64,000 bases of DNA from Garcia nutans (GCA_947685225.1 CANTUV010000012.1:1116001-1180000); one strand, 5' to 3'; shown: positions 1 through 11,909, counted from the stretch's first letter. The notes: generated by a model from the letters alone, not told the origin. Program-made: numbers and translations.

Positions 1-174
1 GAATTTTTCACATTCAAGTGCAGAAAGGGAGTTGGAAAAGCCAAGAACCAAGGCCTATTTGAAAGCTATGGTAGCTCAAGCAATTTGGCACCTCACCAAA
101 GGCAACCCTACGTATATCATAACATTTGCCAATCAAGAGCACTAATATGCTTTGTTGTTCTGTTAGAGAAAGGA

Positions 175-264
175 ATTACTGAAGATGTTAAATACTGTTC
201 TGGCGTGACACTCATGCGAATTACTGAAGATGTTAAATACTATTCAGCCATGGCACTAATGGAG
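175..264 (+). repeat. 45-bp in-frame tandem duplication in the ARO pseudogene
   Basis: Units 175-219 and 220-264 both begin ATTACTGAAGATGTTAAATA. They encode two diverged 15-residue copies (ITEDVKY...). The intact paralogue has one copy (ITKGVKYYSAMALME). Confidence 0.9.
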
Positions 265-324
265 ATCACAGCAGTAGTAGAACAAGATTCTGATTTGAGA
301 AGATCTGTATTCAAACCAAGTTTA

Positions 325-878
325 TGTTGGTGGTAGCACACCAAAATTGAAAAATAAAAATGAAAAAAAAAAGGTCAAAAATGCAAGGTGCCTAACAAGG
401 AAGAAATTGTCAAAAATGTAAGGTGAAAATGGGAGGTGCCTAATTTTCACCTAATTTAGTTTGACAATTTATTTGCATTTGAAGCCTATAAATAGGCTCA
501 TTCTCTCCATTTGTAGACACACCAAGCAAACACAAAATATAGCTTAAGGAGAGCTATAGGTTAAACACCAAGTAGTTTATATTAGGAATTAGAGAATCAA
601 TCTCTTGGAGTTCCTTGGAGTATAAATATTTGGGGTTGTTTTGTGGGTGTCGGTTAGAAAAATATTTTGTGATTTGTGGTTGTAACAATTTGCCGCATAG
701 TGAATATTTTTCTTGGTTGTCGTTAGACAACGACCGTGGTTTTTCCCCATTCGGGAGTTTTCCACGTTAAATCATTGTGTTTTATTCTCTTTAATTTCTC
801 AGTCATTATTTATTATTTTCTCATTTTTTCCTGCTTAAAGACGGTCCGAGGGGCGGGAAAATAGCGATTTTCCCAACA
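325..878 (+). mobile_element. Solo LTR with 5-bp target-site duplication
   Basis: The 554-bp block starts TGTTGGTGG and ends TTTTCCCAACA (TG...CA with short inverted ends TGTTGG/CCAACA). It is flanked by perfect direct repeats GTTTA at 320-324 and 879-883. The intact ARO paralogue reads straight through this site, which gives an independent empty site. Within it, CTATAAATAGGC near 486-497 looks like the LTR TATA box on the plus strand. No internal retrotransposon sequence is present, so this is an LTR left by LTR-LTR recombination. The superfamily is not certain; copia-like ends are likely. Confidence 0.9.
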
Positions 879-1340
879 GTTTACCCACTTGTAAATCTCT
901 TATTGATCAACTGTTGAATGTAATTGAAAGCCATAGACATATCTACCTTGTCAAACCATGTATTATGGCTATTAGAAATTTGTCAAAGATATTTCGAACA
1001 ACACCAACGATATTTTTCGCGTTATTAGATGGAATTTCTTTAAGACCAGTTGAGATTCAGGAGGCAACTTTAATTGCTCTCACCAAGTTTTCTTGCACAG
1101 ATAACTATCTTCACATTGATCACTCCAAGTCCATTGTAAGCGCTGGTGGGGCAAAGCACTTGGTCCTGCTTGTGGGTAAAGGCTGTAAACCAATTAAGCT
1201 CTTAACATTACATCTCCTATGTTACATTGCAATTCACGTACCAGATGAGAATGGCCTTGTGTAGGCTAAAGTGTTAGATGTTCTAAAATGGGCATCTAAG
1301 CAGTCTTACTTAACACGAGATGATACATTGAAGTCATTGG

Positions 1341-2184
1341 ATATTACGCAGCAAAATGGTTCGACGAAATGCTTGATAGAAAAGTGTCTTTATCCCAGCA
1401 ATTATAAGTTAATGACTGTCAGCAGCTTTGTTCCCATCTTCAGCTAGACATGTTTTCTGATTGACGGTTTTCTGAGTTAGCTGCAGGCACAAGGAGCAAC
1501 TTGGCAGCTTGGCATGTGCTCACTTGCACAAAAATGTGTAACTCAGGAGCACTCTTGCTCAAAGAATAGCTTCATCCTGTTGGAGTTGCTGAGATTTTTG
1601 CTTGAAATCAAGGCAAATCTCAGAAAAAGAAATGGCAGCCATGACGTTGAGTAGAAAGAAAGTTAATTTCTTGGTAGTTTAAATTAACTTGTTGAATTGG
1701 GTTTAGCCCATATCTATGTGTTGTCATTAGTCTATAAACTCTCTATATAAACATGTAATGAATGAATGAAAGTAGAGAGTTGTAGAAGAGAGTGAAGACA
1801 CGAGTGTATTTGTGGGAGAAGAAAAACACAATAAGTGTGTTTGTGCTTCTGTGGAAGAAAGAGACAGAGAGAGAAGTGAGGAAACAGAGAGAGTTTGAGA
1901 GACTCAAATTTGTATTCAAAATGAAGAAAAAGAAAAGGAGAAAGTTTGTTTTTTCTTTATTCACATTTTCTGTTTGAATATTTTATTTTTCCATCGCTTT
2001 TCTTTCTTCATTGTTATGCTCTGTTTTCTTGAGTTCTCCGTGAGTTGAGGAGTGTTCTGTGGAAAGGTTGAGGAGTGAGCTTTTCCTCTGTTCTCCCCTG
2101 TTTTTGTGTTCACTTTTTTTTTCTCTGCGGAATGAGTTGTATTGTGGAGTCATCACTATTTTCAGAATGGTGAGTACACCTTTT
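1341..2184 (+). other. Sequence replacing the ARO 3' flank; possible LTR remnant
   Basis: In the paralogous locus, about 470 bp (14887-15355) separates the ARO 3' end from the shared downstream flank. Here it is replaced by 844 unrelated bases. Part of it looks LTR-like: TGTTGGAGTTGCTGAG at 1578, a TATATAAA box near 1745, a purine-rich leader, and a possible CA end at about 2162. I see no target-site duplication and no convincing ORF, so the LTR reading is weak. Confidence 0.35.
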
Positions 2185-2442
2185 GCGAGTCATTACTATT
2201 TTCCACTTGCCTTTTTTTTATTTTTTTCACCAGATCTCTGTTCTGTTTTTCATCCCTGGCAAGCTTAAGGAGCCAGATCTTAGCAAAACTATACAATTAC
2301 CAAATAAGGTGACTTATCCATACTTATTTCAAATGATCATTTATTCAAACCGATCATGACAGAAATTGGCTTTCATTTATTGTCTTATCCATGATTCCTC
2401 TAGAAACGATAACTTGAACAAGAAAGCCATAATAGCACAATC
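2185..2442 (+). repeat. Paralogous flank of the segmental duplication (copy 1)
   Basis: This stretch aligns with 15356-15400 plus 15601-15797, downstream of the intact ARO gene (shared stretches include GGCAAGCTTA, CCAGATCTTAGC, GACAGAAATTGGCTTTCAT and CATGATTCCTCTAGAAA). It lacks the SINE found in the other copy. Homology breaks at the 6.2-kb insertion and resumes at 8644. Confidence 0.9.
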
Positions 2443-3119
2443 GGAATCGATCATGATAAAACGAAATCGGGCCGAATCGACGTGAAATGGCTTGGATCAG
2501 CTACCGCTCCCATGAATGCAGTTGAAATCAAAGAATTGAACTAATCGAGTAACAAAAATGGTGAAACAAAATGAATCGGATTGTGATAAAATAAAAAATA
2601 TATATTTTTTATAATAAATAAATTAATAATATATGTTAAAATTAATTTATAATAAAAAAATTGAATTGTTATCAAAAGTTATTTAAAAATAATAATATAA
2701 AAATAATTAAATAGATTTTAATAATAAACACATGTTACAATTTTCACATAATAACATTACTAAATTAAAAATAATAATAATAACAGCAATAACAACAACA
2801 ATAACAATAATAATAATAATAATAATAATAATTTACTGAATAATTAAAAATAAAAAAATAATACAATTCAAAAAATATACTATATAACAAAAATCTTAAC
2901 TACTTAAAAATAAATTAAATAAACTAATTTACCACCAAAAAGAATGCCGAAGAGAATCTTGATTATTTTGCTTATCATTATCGTAATTTTGATTTTAGTT
3001 ATTCCACCTTGAATGATATGAGTTTGGTTGCTAAAACGCATATGAGAACACATCAAAATAATTTGCTAAATTTGAAGGTGCATTACCTTATAGGTGTGAA
3101 ACATTTTGAGTTTCACTAA

Positions 3120-4345
3120 AATTGTTACTTAGATAGTTAAAGTAAAATGTGCTACTTTCAGAAGAGCATCCATCTGCAAAATCTCCATTCCGTCCTTGAG
3201 GGTACTAGCTCCAATAATCACTTGACCAGTTATAATATGTTGACGGATTATATAGGCATGAAATAGAACTCGGTTAATTGAAAATATCACCATATATTGA
3301 GCTACCATAACTTGTCTCCCCATAATTCTGCATAGATGTAGATTTCAGTCCACTAGATTCATTATCATAGAGTTGATATTTTTGAAACTCGGCTGGATGA
3401 GAAACTGGGTTAGGGGAATGAGAACGAGAACTACTATGTTAGCTATATTTATCACCATGACTGGATTGATAATCTTTATATGATTTTATTAATCCACTAT
3501 AACTACCATACGCAGTTTCACCTAAATTACCACTTTGATAAGCATTGTCAATGTCACTGTCGTTGTCATCATCTTCATCACTGTCATTGTCTTTCTCTTC
3601 CTCACTACCATATTTTTCTCTTCATATTTGCTAATATTACTGCTGCCACATCTTTTTTTGTTATTCGGTACCTCAGCAGAAATAAGATTGACTTCTTGTC
3701 CTTCATCATCATCTTCATTATTAAGCTAATTAAGATCATTATCATCAAAAACTGGAGCTTCCGTTTCCTGCAACCATGGAGACAATAGATCTAATTCCTT
3801 AAAAATATAATACAAATTTATTGGATCATAATTTTTAATTATATCTTCCTAGGACTTCCTCATTATATTTCTCAATTTTAACTTCATATTATAATGCACA
3901 TAGACTAGAAAATGTAATTTTTTGTACTTTAATATATTCCTAGTCTTTGTGTGAATCAAGCTGAAAGTGCTCCAATTGCGTTCACAATTTGATGAAGAGG
4001 TGGTTTGGCTTAAAAATTGAATAGCAATCTTCTGTAATTCCATAATATATTTCCCATAATGTATCCACCATTCAGCTGCATTGGAGTATCAAATGAAAAA
4101 AAAATATTATTTTATTATATTAACTAAACATATTTAGATGCATGAAATATCACTTGATATACCAGCTAAATGTTGCTTAAAACATGTTATCTTGTCAGTC
4201 ACCAATCGTTCACAAAATTTGCAACACATTTTTTATCTAGATTATTCAATGGGAGTGGCAAATCTCCAACCAACATCATCACTCAGCTTTCGATTTGTAT
4301 TACTTTGTTCTGATTGATTGCGTGGCATATTTACTGTACATAAAT
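3120..4345 (-). pseudogene. Deleted hAT-superfamily transposase
   Basis: Reading the minus strand, 4345 to about 4150 encodes a BED-zinc-finger-like N-terminus (DVGWRFATPIE ... KCVANF ... a KQHLAG-like tail, frameshifted and with a stop). 4043-3849 encodes the hAT C-terminal dimerisation motif (LSQTTSSSNCERNWSTFSLIHTKTRN followed by KLHFLVYVHYN). Downstream, 3849-3550 gives an acidic tail (PVFDDNDLN, DDDEGQEVNLISAEVP), then degenerate sequence to about 3120. The catalytic core between the BED finger and the dimerisation domain is missing, so this is an internally deleted, non-autonomous remnant. The motifs are seen directly and the family assignment is secure. Confidence 0.85.
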
Positions 4346-4620
4346 AAAAAAACACATTTTTTTAAATACATAAAGGTGCAAATTTATTTCAATATATAGT
4401 GCTTTACGCATCACTTACAATTTGTTATAATTATCATAACTAAAAGTATATTATATTTATTATTACTCTTAATTATTTTTTAATATCGTGCATACATGGA
4501 TAATGAGAGTGTATAATGATATAAATTATTCATATGTGTGTATGTCATAAAATGATATAAAATTTTATTAGGTTAAAATATTCAATTTTTCTCTAATTCA
4601 ATTTTCATTAAAATGGCATC

Positions 4621-4764
4621 TTTTAGTATAGTATTTATAACATAATATTATATTATATTTAATTATTTTATAAATGAAATTAAAAGTAACATTTATGTTT
4701 TTAGTATAATATTAATAACATAATATTATATTATATTTAATTATTTTATAAATGAAATTAAAAG
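4621..4764. repeat. 78-bp AT-rich tandem duplication
   Basis: The segment from TTTTAGTATA to AAATGAAATTAAAAG occurs twice with a period of 78 bp (AAATGAAAT at 4672 and again at 4750). Confidence 0.8.
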
Positions 4765-5999
4765 AAATATTTAATTTATTTGAATCTAGTTCATTATCAT
4801 TGCAAACCAAAGTACCAAACCACCCCTTTTATTTTCTCCCAAAAGAAGGAAGCTTGTTACAAAAGAATCACAACCCACTGCACTTCAAGCTGAACATTTT
4901 TTTAAAAGGAGTTAATTAGGCCCAGAATTATTTTGATATGGTAATATATATATATATATATATATATTATAAAAATTACTTTCTCAAGGATAAAGAAAAC
5001 AAATTAACAATAATTTTAAAATCGGATTGAACTAATTAGTCAGACTAAATTAACCCGAAAATGAGATTAATCTAGAAAAAACATTAAAAAATTAGATTTA
5101 CAAAACATTAAAAAATGTGATATTTTTAAATTCATAAAAGATATTTTTATTAATTTTAATTTTTTATTTTAAAATTTCTATAATTTTTAATTTTTTTATT
5201 AATAATAAATATATAATATTATTATGAATTGGACTAACTAAATTACCAAATCAAATCATTAATTTAATTTGGCGTCCAATCTAATTTGAATGAAAGATAT
5301 TATATGATTAAAATATAAATATTAAATATTAAAAAGTAAAAAAAAAAAAAGATGTTGACAGTAGATAACTATATATTTATTTATGGCTCTTGAAAAAAGT
5401 TTTAGTACCGACTATCAGTGCTAAGTGATGTGCACAGCATTAGTTGGTGTCGGTTGATTTTTTAAAATTTTTTAAATAGTTATCATGCGGTTCACTAATA
5501 ATAACAAAATCTTCCAGCAAACCAAGCAAACATACCAGACAACTAATGGATTTATAGTCAAAATTTCTTAAGTTAGCTTACAAATTATAAACAAGATATC
5601 AAATTGAATCTCTTAAAAAAATCAATCCAATGGTACCAATCTTGCAAGAAAAAACGGCTAGAATAAGTCAGAAACTTGATCAGAATATGTCACCGGTCGT
5701 CTATTGCACGTCCTCCCTCCTCTGGCGTCCTCCGACGACGATTCAACTATCTCAAAAATTTTTATCGATGACACAATCAATCTAACCGGCGCATGCCGCT
5801 CTCTAGTCACTGGAAGTGAGTGGGATCTAAGATGGGTGAATACACTGTATTTTGCTCTCAAAATAGTAGATGGCTTAGTCTCTAATATATATTGGACAAC
5901 TCTCTTCCGTGCTCTCCTTTGATTGCTCAGGCAATTTTTATATACATGTATTACATTATTGATTTATATAATTTTGAAATAAACATCAAAATAAATATT

Positions 6000-6075
6000 G
6001 GTTGTAGGCCTAATGGTTAAATGCACTCAAATTCTCACCAACTATCTAAGGTTTGAATCGTTGCTTGTTTCAAAA
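6000..6075 (+). mobile_element. tRNA-related SINE head (candidate)
   Basis: TAGGCCTAATGG at 6005-6016 resembles a pol III A box. GGTTTGAATC at 6050-6059 resembles a B box at tRNA-like spacing. It is followed by a T-rich tract. No cloverleaf is evident, so it is not a tRNA gene. Family unknown. Confidence 0.4.
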
Positions 6076-6151
6076 TTTTTTTTCCACTTTATTTTTATTT
6101 TATTTATATTTTAAATTATTTATATTATTTATTTTTTTGAAATAAAATTAT

Positions 6152-8018
6152 TAGGAGTAGGTATTCAGTCGGTCGGTTAATTACCGACCAAACCAAAAAT
6201 TAACCGAAAAATTTTGAAAGCATAATTTTTTGACCGAATCGACCGAATTTTAATTTCGGTCGGTATGGTTAATTAATCAAATCGGTTCGGTTAATTATCT
6301 ATTTAACCAAGTATGTTGGCTTAGTTTTTTTTTTCAATGAATGTCACGATGCTGAATCAATAAGTTCTAAAAATGTTCAAGATAAATTAACTACTTTTTT
6401 ATTGGGCCAGTAAGAATAAATTAACTATTTATATATTATATATCATTGAAGAAATTGTGTAATATATATCATTGAAGGAGTTAAAAAGGGATAAATTATA
6501 TGTCAAATAAATCAAGTTATGATAATAATTAATGATACATATGATAGAAAATTATTTATGAAAAATTTATTAATTATAAATTAAATAAAAGTATACAGTA
6601 AGAATAAATTAACTATTTATATATTATATATCATTAAAGAAATTGTGTAGTATATATCATTGAAGGAATTATGTAGTATGTATCATTGAAGGAATTAAAA
6701 AATGACAAATTACATATCAAATAAATCAAGTTATGATAATAATTAATTATATATATGATAGAAAAGTATTTATGAAAAATTTATTAATTATAAATTAAAT
6801 AGAAGTATATAATAGTTTATTCAAAAAAAAGTATGTAATTGTAGAAATTATATAGAGATATATGATAGTTTATTAAAAAAAGTATGTAATAGTAGAAAAA
6901 ACCCAAAGCCCAATAAAAATATTATGTATATGTCATAATTTTTTATGAGTATATCATAATTATTTATGAATTTGCCATTTTTTTTTATGGATTTGCCATA
7001 ATTATTTATGGGTTTGCTATAATTTTTTTTTAAAAAAAATTGATATTTAAATAATGCATAATATTTAGAAAGTTAAATATGTTTAGAGTTTATTATTTAA
7101 TTTTTTAAAATTTTTGATATCTAAATATATAAATATATATATATATATAATTTTGGCAATGTATAATACTATAATTATATTTAATTTAAATATATTAATT
7201 TAATTTTGGGGTTAAAAGTGTTAAATCATATTTTTTAACCAAAGTTTTCAAAAACATATATACATGTATAGACATATAATAAAATTAAGTAATTTTTAAT
7301 GAAGTAATTTTTTTTAATAATATATCATGCTAAGTTCTAGTCTCTTTTTTATCTTTTATTTTAATTAAATTATTAATTAATAAAGACACACAAAGTAAGA
7401 ATCTAGAGATGTACTAAATAAATATAAATTTAAAAAAATGTAGCTTATAGATAAATACACATATTATTTGAGTTGGTATTTAATAAAGCGCCTCCAAATT
7501 TATCGCCATTTATTTTAGATTCCGTTTAGTTGAAATTTCATATCCTGAAGCATAATTGGAATATAATCAAGCAAAATTTAAATTAAAATGATTTAAAAAT
7601 TTAGATATAATTGATTAGAAAAATTAAAAAAATATACTTATTATATTTAATTTAAAATTTCAAAAAATTAATTTTAATCAACATATATATTTTTAATTGG
7701 TTTAAAAGAATTTATAAAAGAAAAATTAAAAAGATCTATGAAAAATTTACTAAGAATAAACCCATAAATATTTATGGCATGCCCATAAAAAATTATGATA
7801 TACACATAAATTTTTATGATACATCCATAAATAATTATGACATACCCATAAAATATTATGACATACACATTAATCGGTTAACTGTTAACCGACAGATAAA
7901 AGTTGGTTAACTGAAAACCAATTTTATATAAATTTATAACCAAAACCGATCATATATAGTCATGGTCAGTTAACCAAACCGATTAACCGGTCAGTTAATC
8001 AAATTTTGTCCACCCCTA
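6152..8018. mobile_element. Non-autonomous hAT element (1.87 kb) with 8-bp TSD
   Basis: The left end TAGGAGTAGG and right end CCACCCCTA form hAT-type imperfect terminal inverted repeats, followed inward by mirrored GGTTAAT/CCGACC-rich subterminal sequence (6165-6305 and 7870-8005). Flanks AAAATTAT (6144-6151) and AAAACTAT (8019-8026) are an 8-bp target duplication with one mismatch. Inner short repeats around TATGACATA/CATAAT are arranged as inverted arrays at 6920-7025 and 7760-7870. There is no transposase ORF. Confidence 0.75.
6409..6812. repeat. ~188-bp tandem duplication inside the hAT element
   Basis: Unit 1 (6409-6596) and unit 2 (6597-6812) both start AGTAAGAATAAATTAACTAT and end in a TTAATTATAAATTAAATA segment. 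Unit 2 carries an extra internal ~27-bp iteration of the ATCATTGAAGGAATT motif. Confidence 0.85.
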
Positions 8019-8643
8019 AAAACTATTTTAATTATTTATTAATAATAATTGTTTTGAAATAAAATTATTTTTATTATTTATTTATTAATTATTTTTATTA
8101 TTTATTTATTTTTAAATGATATTATTTTTTAATTATTTTTTAATAATATGATTTTTAAATTATTCATTTTTCCTTATTTCTAATTTTTTAATTATTTTAA
8201 TTATTTATTAATTGATCACAATTCTTATTCTTCATCTTCAAATTTCTTCTTATGCAACTTCAAAATGGTTGCCGTTGCCCAGCCCCAAATAGAAAAATTC
8301 AATCTCCTTGTTTTTCTTTTCCTGCAAAACTAAAACCAACCTCTCTCTTCTTCTTATTCTTCTTCAACTCTTATTCTTTTAATTTTGCACAAACCAATTA
8401 ATCAAACTCCCACATCAAACAGAATTGGGCTTCTTCCAATCTTTCCTCAAAAATCGATTCAGCGACAAGTACATCGCTATGAATCTGCCTATATGCCGAT
8501 TCTCCTCTTCTTGAAAGTGATTCATGGTGATTTTTGAGGTTTAGAAAATCTCATCCCTAAATAGGCCAAAACCTTATCAGTACCCTTGAAATCCATTAAA
8601 TATCGGTCGTTCCGATACGAAATGGCTGATATATAAAACCATG

Positions 8644-9150
8644 GTACAATAGCCTCATTTATAAAAAGCTGAAAAAAAAATGTAGTGAAAAATTAGAGTC
8701 ACTTTACCTATGTACACACTGTGTGCACAACAAATCATTACAAGATAATAGCTGCTTGAAATGATGAAATTGAGGAGATAATTTGTACAAGAAACCGCGC
8801 ATTAGTAGAGTTCCACATTCCATTGCCTCGCTTTCTTCAATTGCCTTTTATTCTCCAACCAATCAATAACTTATAAACAAAGCAAAAAAATAAAATTAAG
8901 AAGCAATGTTTTATATAAATCATCAATTTAGTTCAGTCAAATTGATCAATTTCTCACCATCTTTAGCTTTCAATGACACCATTATGTCACAATTCCCTTT
9001 TCCATTCCCTTCAACCCACACATACAGACGTAAGTGTTACCTTTCTTTAGTAATTCCCAGAGCTCTTCTACATATTTGAGCTATGCAAGTTTAGATATTT
9101 CTCCTTTATCATTCGTTTATTCTTTACTAACAGCGAAGTCAAGCCTTAAG
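8644..9150 (-). pseudogene. Truncated FNR copy (last exon and part of exon 8)
   Basis: This block is collinear with 15788-16290 of the intact FNR locus. It contains the 3' flank, the final exon (minus-strand IDWLE ... KRQLKKA ... QWNVE ending in TAA at about 8801), the last intron, and the 3' portion of exon 8 (DDIMVSL, MEKG). Small indels disrupt the exon 8 frame (for example GTCACAATTCC for GTCATCAATTCC, and an added T in CATATTTGAG). Homology ends near 9146-9150 within exon 8, which marks the far edge of the duplicated unit. Exons 1-7 are absent. Confidence 0.93.
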
Positions 9151-9265
9151 TTATCATATATTTAACTTAAAAAAGATTCAGTTTTTATTCTATATCGATT
9201 CAAGCTTTGATCCATAATTTTTTATCCAATTTGGGTCCAAAAACATTGTTGTCTGTAAAGCGTAT

Positions 9266-9960
9266 GTTGAAAAAATTATACAGATTTTTCTATAAATTAT
9301 ATTAGTGAGAGTGTAAAATAACAGCAAAAATGATACATATAAATTTGATAACGGAGTTCGGCCAATTGTGTCAACGTCTCCAGACCCCCCTAGAGATTAT
9401 TTTATTAAAGAGAGAACGTATATAAAGTGTTTACAACACTCACAACTCACAATCCACACCTAATTATACCAAAAATAAATTTATAATGGTTTGGATTCAA
9501 TAATCCTACATTCACTCCCAAACCTCAATTGGGTATTCCATTATACTTAGAGTTTTGCAAGTTAACTTTCAACTTAGTATTTTCACAAGCTCACACCAAA
9601 CTTTACAAGTGTTTTCCTAAGGCTAACACTCAAACTCCTTACAAGAATTTTTCTAGACTAACTCTCAAATCCAATAAGTGTTTATGGCTCACACTAAACC
9701 TTAAGCTTTTCTCTTAAACTCTCTTTAATTCTCTAATTTTGGGATGATTTTTAAATGAGATCTTAATGGTTTATATAAGCTTCAAAAATTAGATTGGTAA
9801 AATTTTATCAAAGGTTAGAGACCTCTTTTACCTAAGTTATGCACCTCCATTTTTTACAAAATTAGGCACCTCCATTTTCGACAAAAAATGAACCTCCATT
9901 TTTGATAAAAAAAAATATATCTCCACTTTTTATTCTTCAAATGGTGTAATTTTCTTAACA
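9266..9960 (-). repeat. 3' LTR of the copia element
   Basis: 695-bp copy of the LTR. Plus-strand ends are TGTTGAAAAAATT and ATTTTCTTAACA. It shares long stretches with 11924-12618, such as GAGTTCGGCCAATTG, CTAGAGATTATTTTATTAAAG and TTTACAAGTGTTTT. Confidence 0.9.
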
Positions 9961-9971
9961 ATCTCCCACTT
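9961..9971 (-). other. Polypurine tract of the copia element
   Basis: The minus strand reads AAGTGGGAGAT immediately before the LTR start TGTTAAGAAAA. This is the position and purine composition of a plus-strand primer. Confidence 0.75.
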
Positions 9972-10037
9972 GAAGACTGATTTCAATCTATCTTCACACC
10001 TCGATTTGTGCTACAAGTCTTTTCAGTTTTGTTACTC

Positions 10038-11860
10038 TTAAAAGCCAACTGAAGTTGAACACAACTTCAGTTTCTCAATAGTCACCGTCTTTGTCAACAT
10101 ATCTGTTGGATTCTTGCTTCCTTGGATCTTCTCCAGTATTAGCATCTCATCCTCCAACAAAATTCTGATGAAGTGATAACGTAGTCCAATATGCTTGGTT
10201 CTAAAATGAAATGTTGAATTCTTTGTCAAGTATATCGTACTCTGACTATCATTATATAAGATATTTTTCTCCAGTTTGAATTCCAACTCAGTTAACAAAC
10301 CTTGAAGTCATATCATCTCTTTACTGGCTTCAGTCACTGTTACATATTCAGCTTCTGTGGTAGATAGAGTGACAATCTTTTATAACTTTGGTATCCAACT
10401 AACAGTTATATTTCTAATAGTAAATATATAACTGGTGGAACTTTTTCGGTGATCGAGTTCACCTTCAAAGTCTGTATCTACATAGCCTTATACGTTTAAT
10501 TCACCTTTACCAAAGTACAAACACTTTTTTATCATGCCCTGTAGATATCTCAAAATTTATTTTACAGCTTCCCAATGAGCTTTCCCTGAATTTGACATAA
10601 ACCTATTCACAACTCCCACTACATAGCCAATATCTGGTCTTGTACAGATCATTGCGTATATCAAGCTTCCAATGGCTGAGGCGTAAGGAACCTTAGTCAT
10701 GAGTTCTCTCTCTTCCTCCGTCTAAGGGGATTGATCCTTAGATAGACAAAAGTGACTAGCCAAGGGTGTGTTGACCGACTTGGCATCACTCATGTTGAAT
10801 CTTTACAAAAAAAACAATTGATGTACTCTGCCTGAGATAACTGCAAAAGTTTTTTTTGTTTATCTCTTGTGATTTGCATTCCAAGAATCTTCTTTGCTAG
10901 ACCTAAGTCTTTCATGTCAATTCCTTTGATAATTGTTGCTTCAACCTTCTGATATCCTCCATATCTGAACCTGCTACTAACATGTCATCGACATAAAGTA
11001 GTAAAATAATATAATTGGAGCTATAACTCTTGAAGTAGCAATAGTGGTAGGCGTTGCATCTTTGGAATCCTTTCTTGTGCATAAAGCGTCAAACTTTCTA
11101 TACCACTGTCTTGGAGCTTGTTTCATATCATACAAGCTCTTTTTAAGTTTGCATACCATGTTTGCCTTCCCTTTTTTTTTGAAAACCTTATGGTTGATGC
11201 ATATATATCTCTTCATCTAAATCTCCATGAAGAAATGCAATCTTCACATCTAATTGTTCAAGATGAAGATCCTCAATGGCAACAATACTCAATACTGATA
11301 TGATAGTATTGAGCTTCACAATGGGAGTAAAAATGCTCGTGTAGTCAATTCCTTCCTTCTACTGGAATCATTTGACAACTAGTCGGGCTTTATATCTCTT
11401 AGAACCATCATAATCCTCTTTCATCTGATACACTCATTTGTTGTGAAGTGCCTTCTTCCTCATGGGTAACTCAGCTAGTTCTCATGTCTGGTTAGAGATC
11501 AGAGACTTCATCTTGTCTCTTATGGCAAGCTCTCACTTGCTAGCATCTCCTTTTTTGCTTCATACCTCTTCTGGTATTTTATGCTCCAATGGAATTGATG
11601 AGCCTCGGTTGATCAAGTAAGCCGCTATGTTGATTGCTTCTGCCAAAACTGCTTCGGTAGACCTGACTATATACGAATGCTTCTGGCTCTTTCTGTCAAC
11701 GTTCAGTTCATACACTCAGTTACACCATTGTGTTGAGGTGTACCCGGCACAATTCTCTCCATTCTAATCTCGTGCTCATAGCAGAACTTCTTGAATATGG
11801 TGTTTTCAAATTCACTTTTTCTTCGTCTGTAGTCATCACTCCCACTCGAATCTGACTTCC
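10038..11860 (-). pseudogene. Copia pol fragments (integrase, RT, RNase H)
   Basis: Minus-strand frames give an integrase core end near 11820-11640 (FENTIFKKFCYEH, then VPGTPQHNGVTE, then WQK). An RT segment lies around 11216-11080 (KSLYDMKQAPRQWYRKFD; the usual motif is KSLYGLKQAPRQWY). RNase H lies at 10298-10038 (YNDSQSTIYLTKN, RTKHIGLRYHFIR, NPTDMLTK). They are joined by frames with stops and frameshifts. The product would have been the retrotransposon polyprotein acting in virus-like particles. It is non-functional here. Confidence 0.88.
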
Positions 11861-11909
11861 TCTGGATCTTTTTTGACAATTAGAAAATTGACAGAATTCT
11901 CAACCAGCA

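Larger units (their letters stand above)
1..1340 (+). pseudogene. Decayed ARO (armadillo-repeat-only) copy, interrupted by a solo LTR
   Basis: Bases 1-324 and 884-1340 match the 3' third of the intact ARO gene at 12905-14905 almost codon for codon (for example KAYLKAMVA, ITAVV, SAGGAKHLV, VLDVLKWASKQSYLTRDD). It cannot be functional. Around 108-135 one base is missing relative to the intact copy (GGCAAC to GCCAATCAAG is 21 instead of 22 nt), which shifts the frame. A 45-bp unit is duplicated at 175-264. A 554-bp LTR splits the coding region at 325-878. A TAG at 1262-1264 replaces the GAA codon after NGLV. Homology stops at about 1340, before the normal C-terminus. The gene is already under way at base 1, so the 5' portion lies outside the window or is lost. 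Pseudogene status is certain from the sequence; the age of the breaks is not. Confidence 0.95.
2443..8643. mobile_element. 6.2-kb nested transposon insertion splitting the duplicated block
   Basis: The copy-2 sequence AGTACAATCTCTTCATTTG (near 15788) is interrupted here. GCACAATC at 2435-2442 and GTACAATA at 8644-8651 flank the insertion as a degenerate ~8-bp direct repeat, the size expected for a hAT insertion. Inside are a deleted hAT transposase (3120-4345), a tRNA-like SINE head (6000-6075), a complete non-autonomous hAT element (6152-8018) and very AT-rich DNA. A GC-richer patch at 5690-5880 and an exon-like patch at 8250-8560 have no recognisable product. I found no clean terminal inverted repeat for the whole block, so it may be several events. 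Confidence 0.6.

Noticed and set aside
3480..3788. Plus-strand His/Cys-rich frame
   Set aside because: It is the antisense of the acidic Asp-rich tail of the hAT transposase remnant.
7674..7868. Tyr/Ile-rich minus-strand frame
   Set aside because: Translation of short CATAATTAT-type repeats inside the hAT element.
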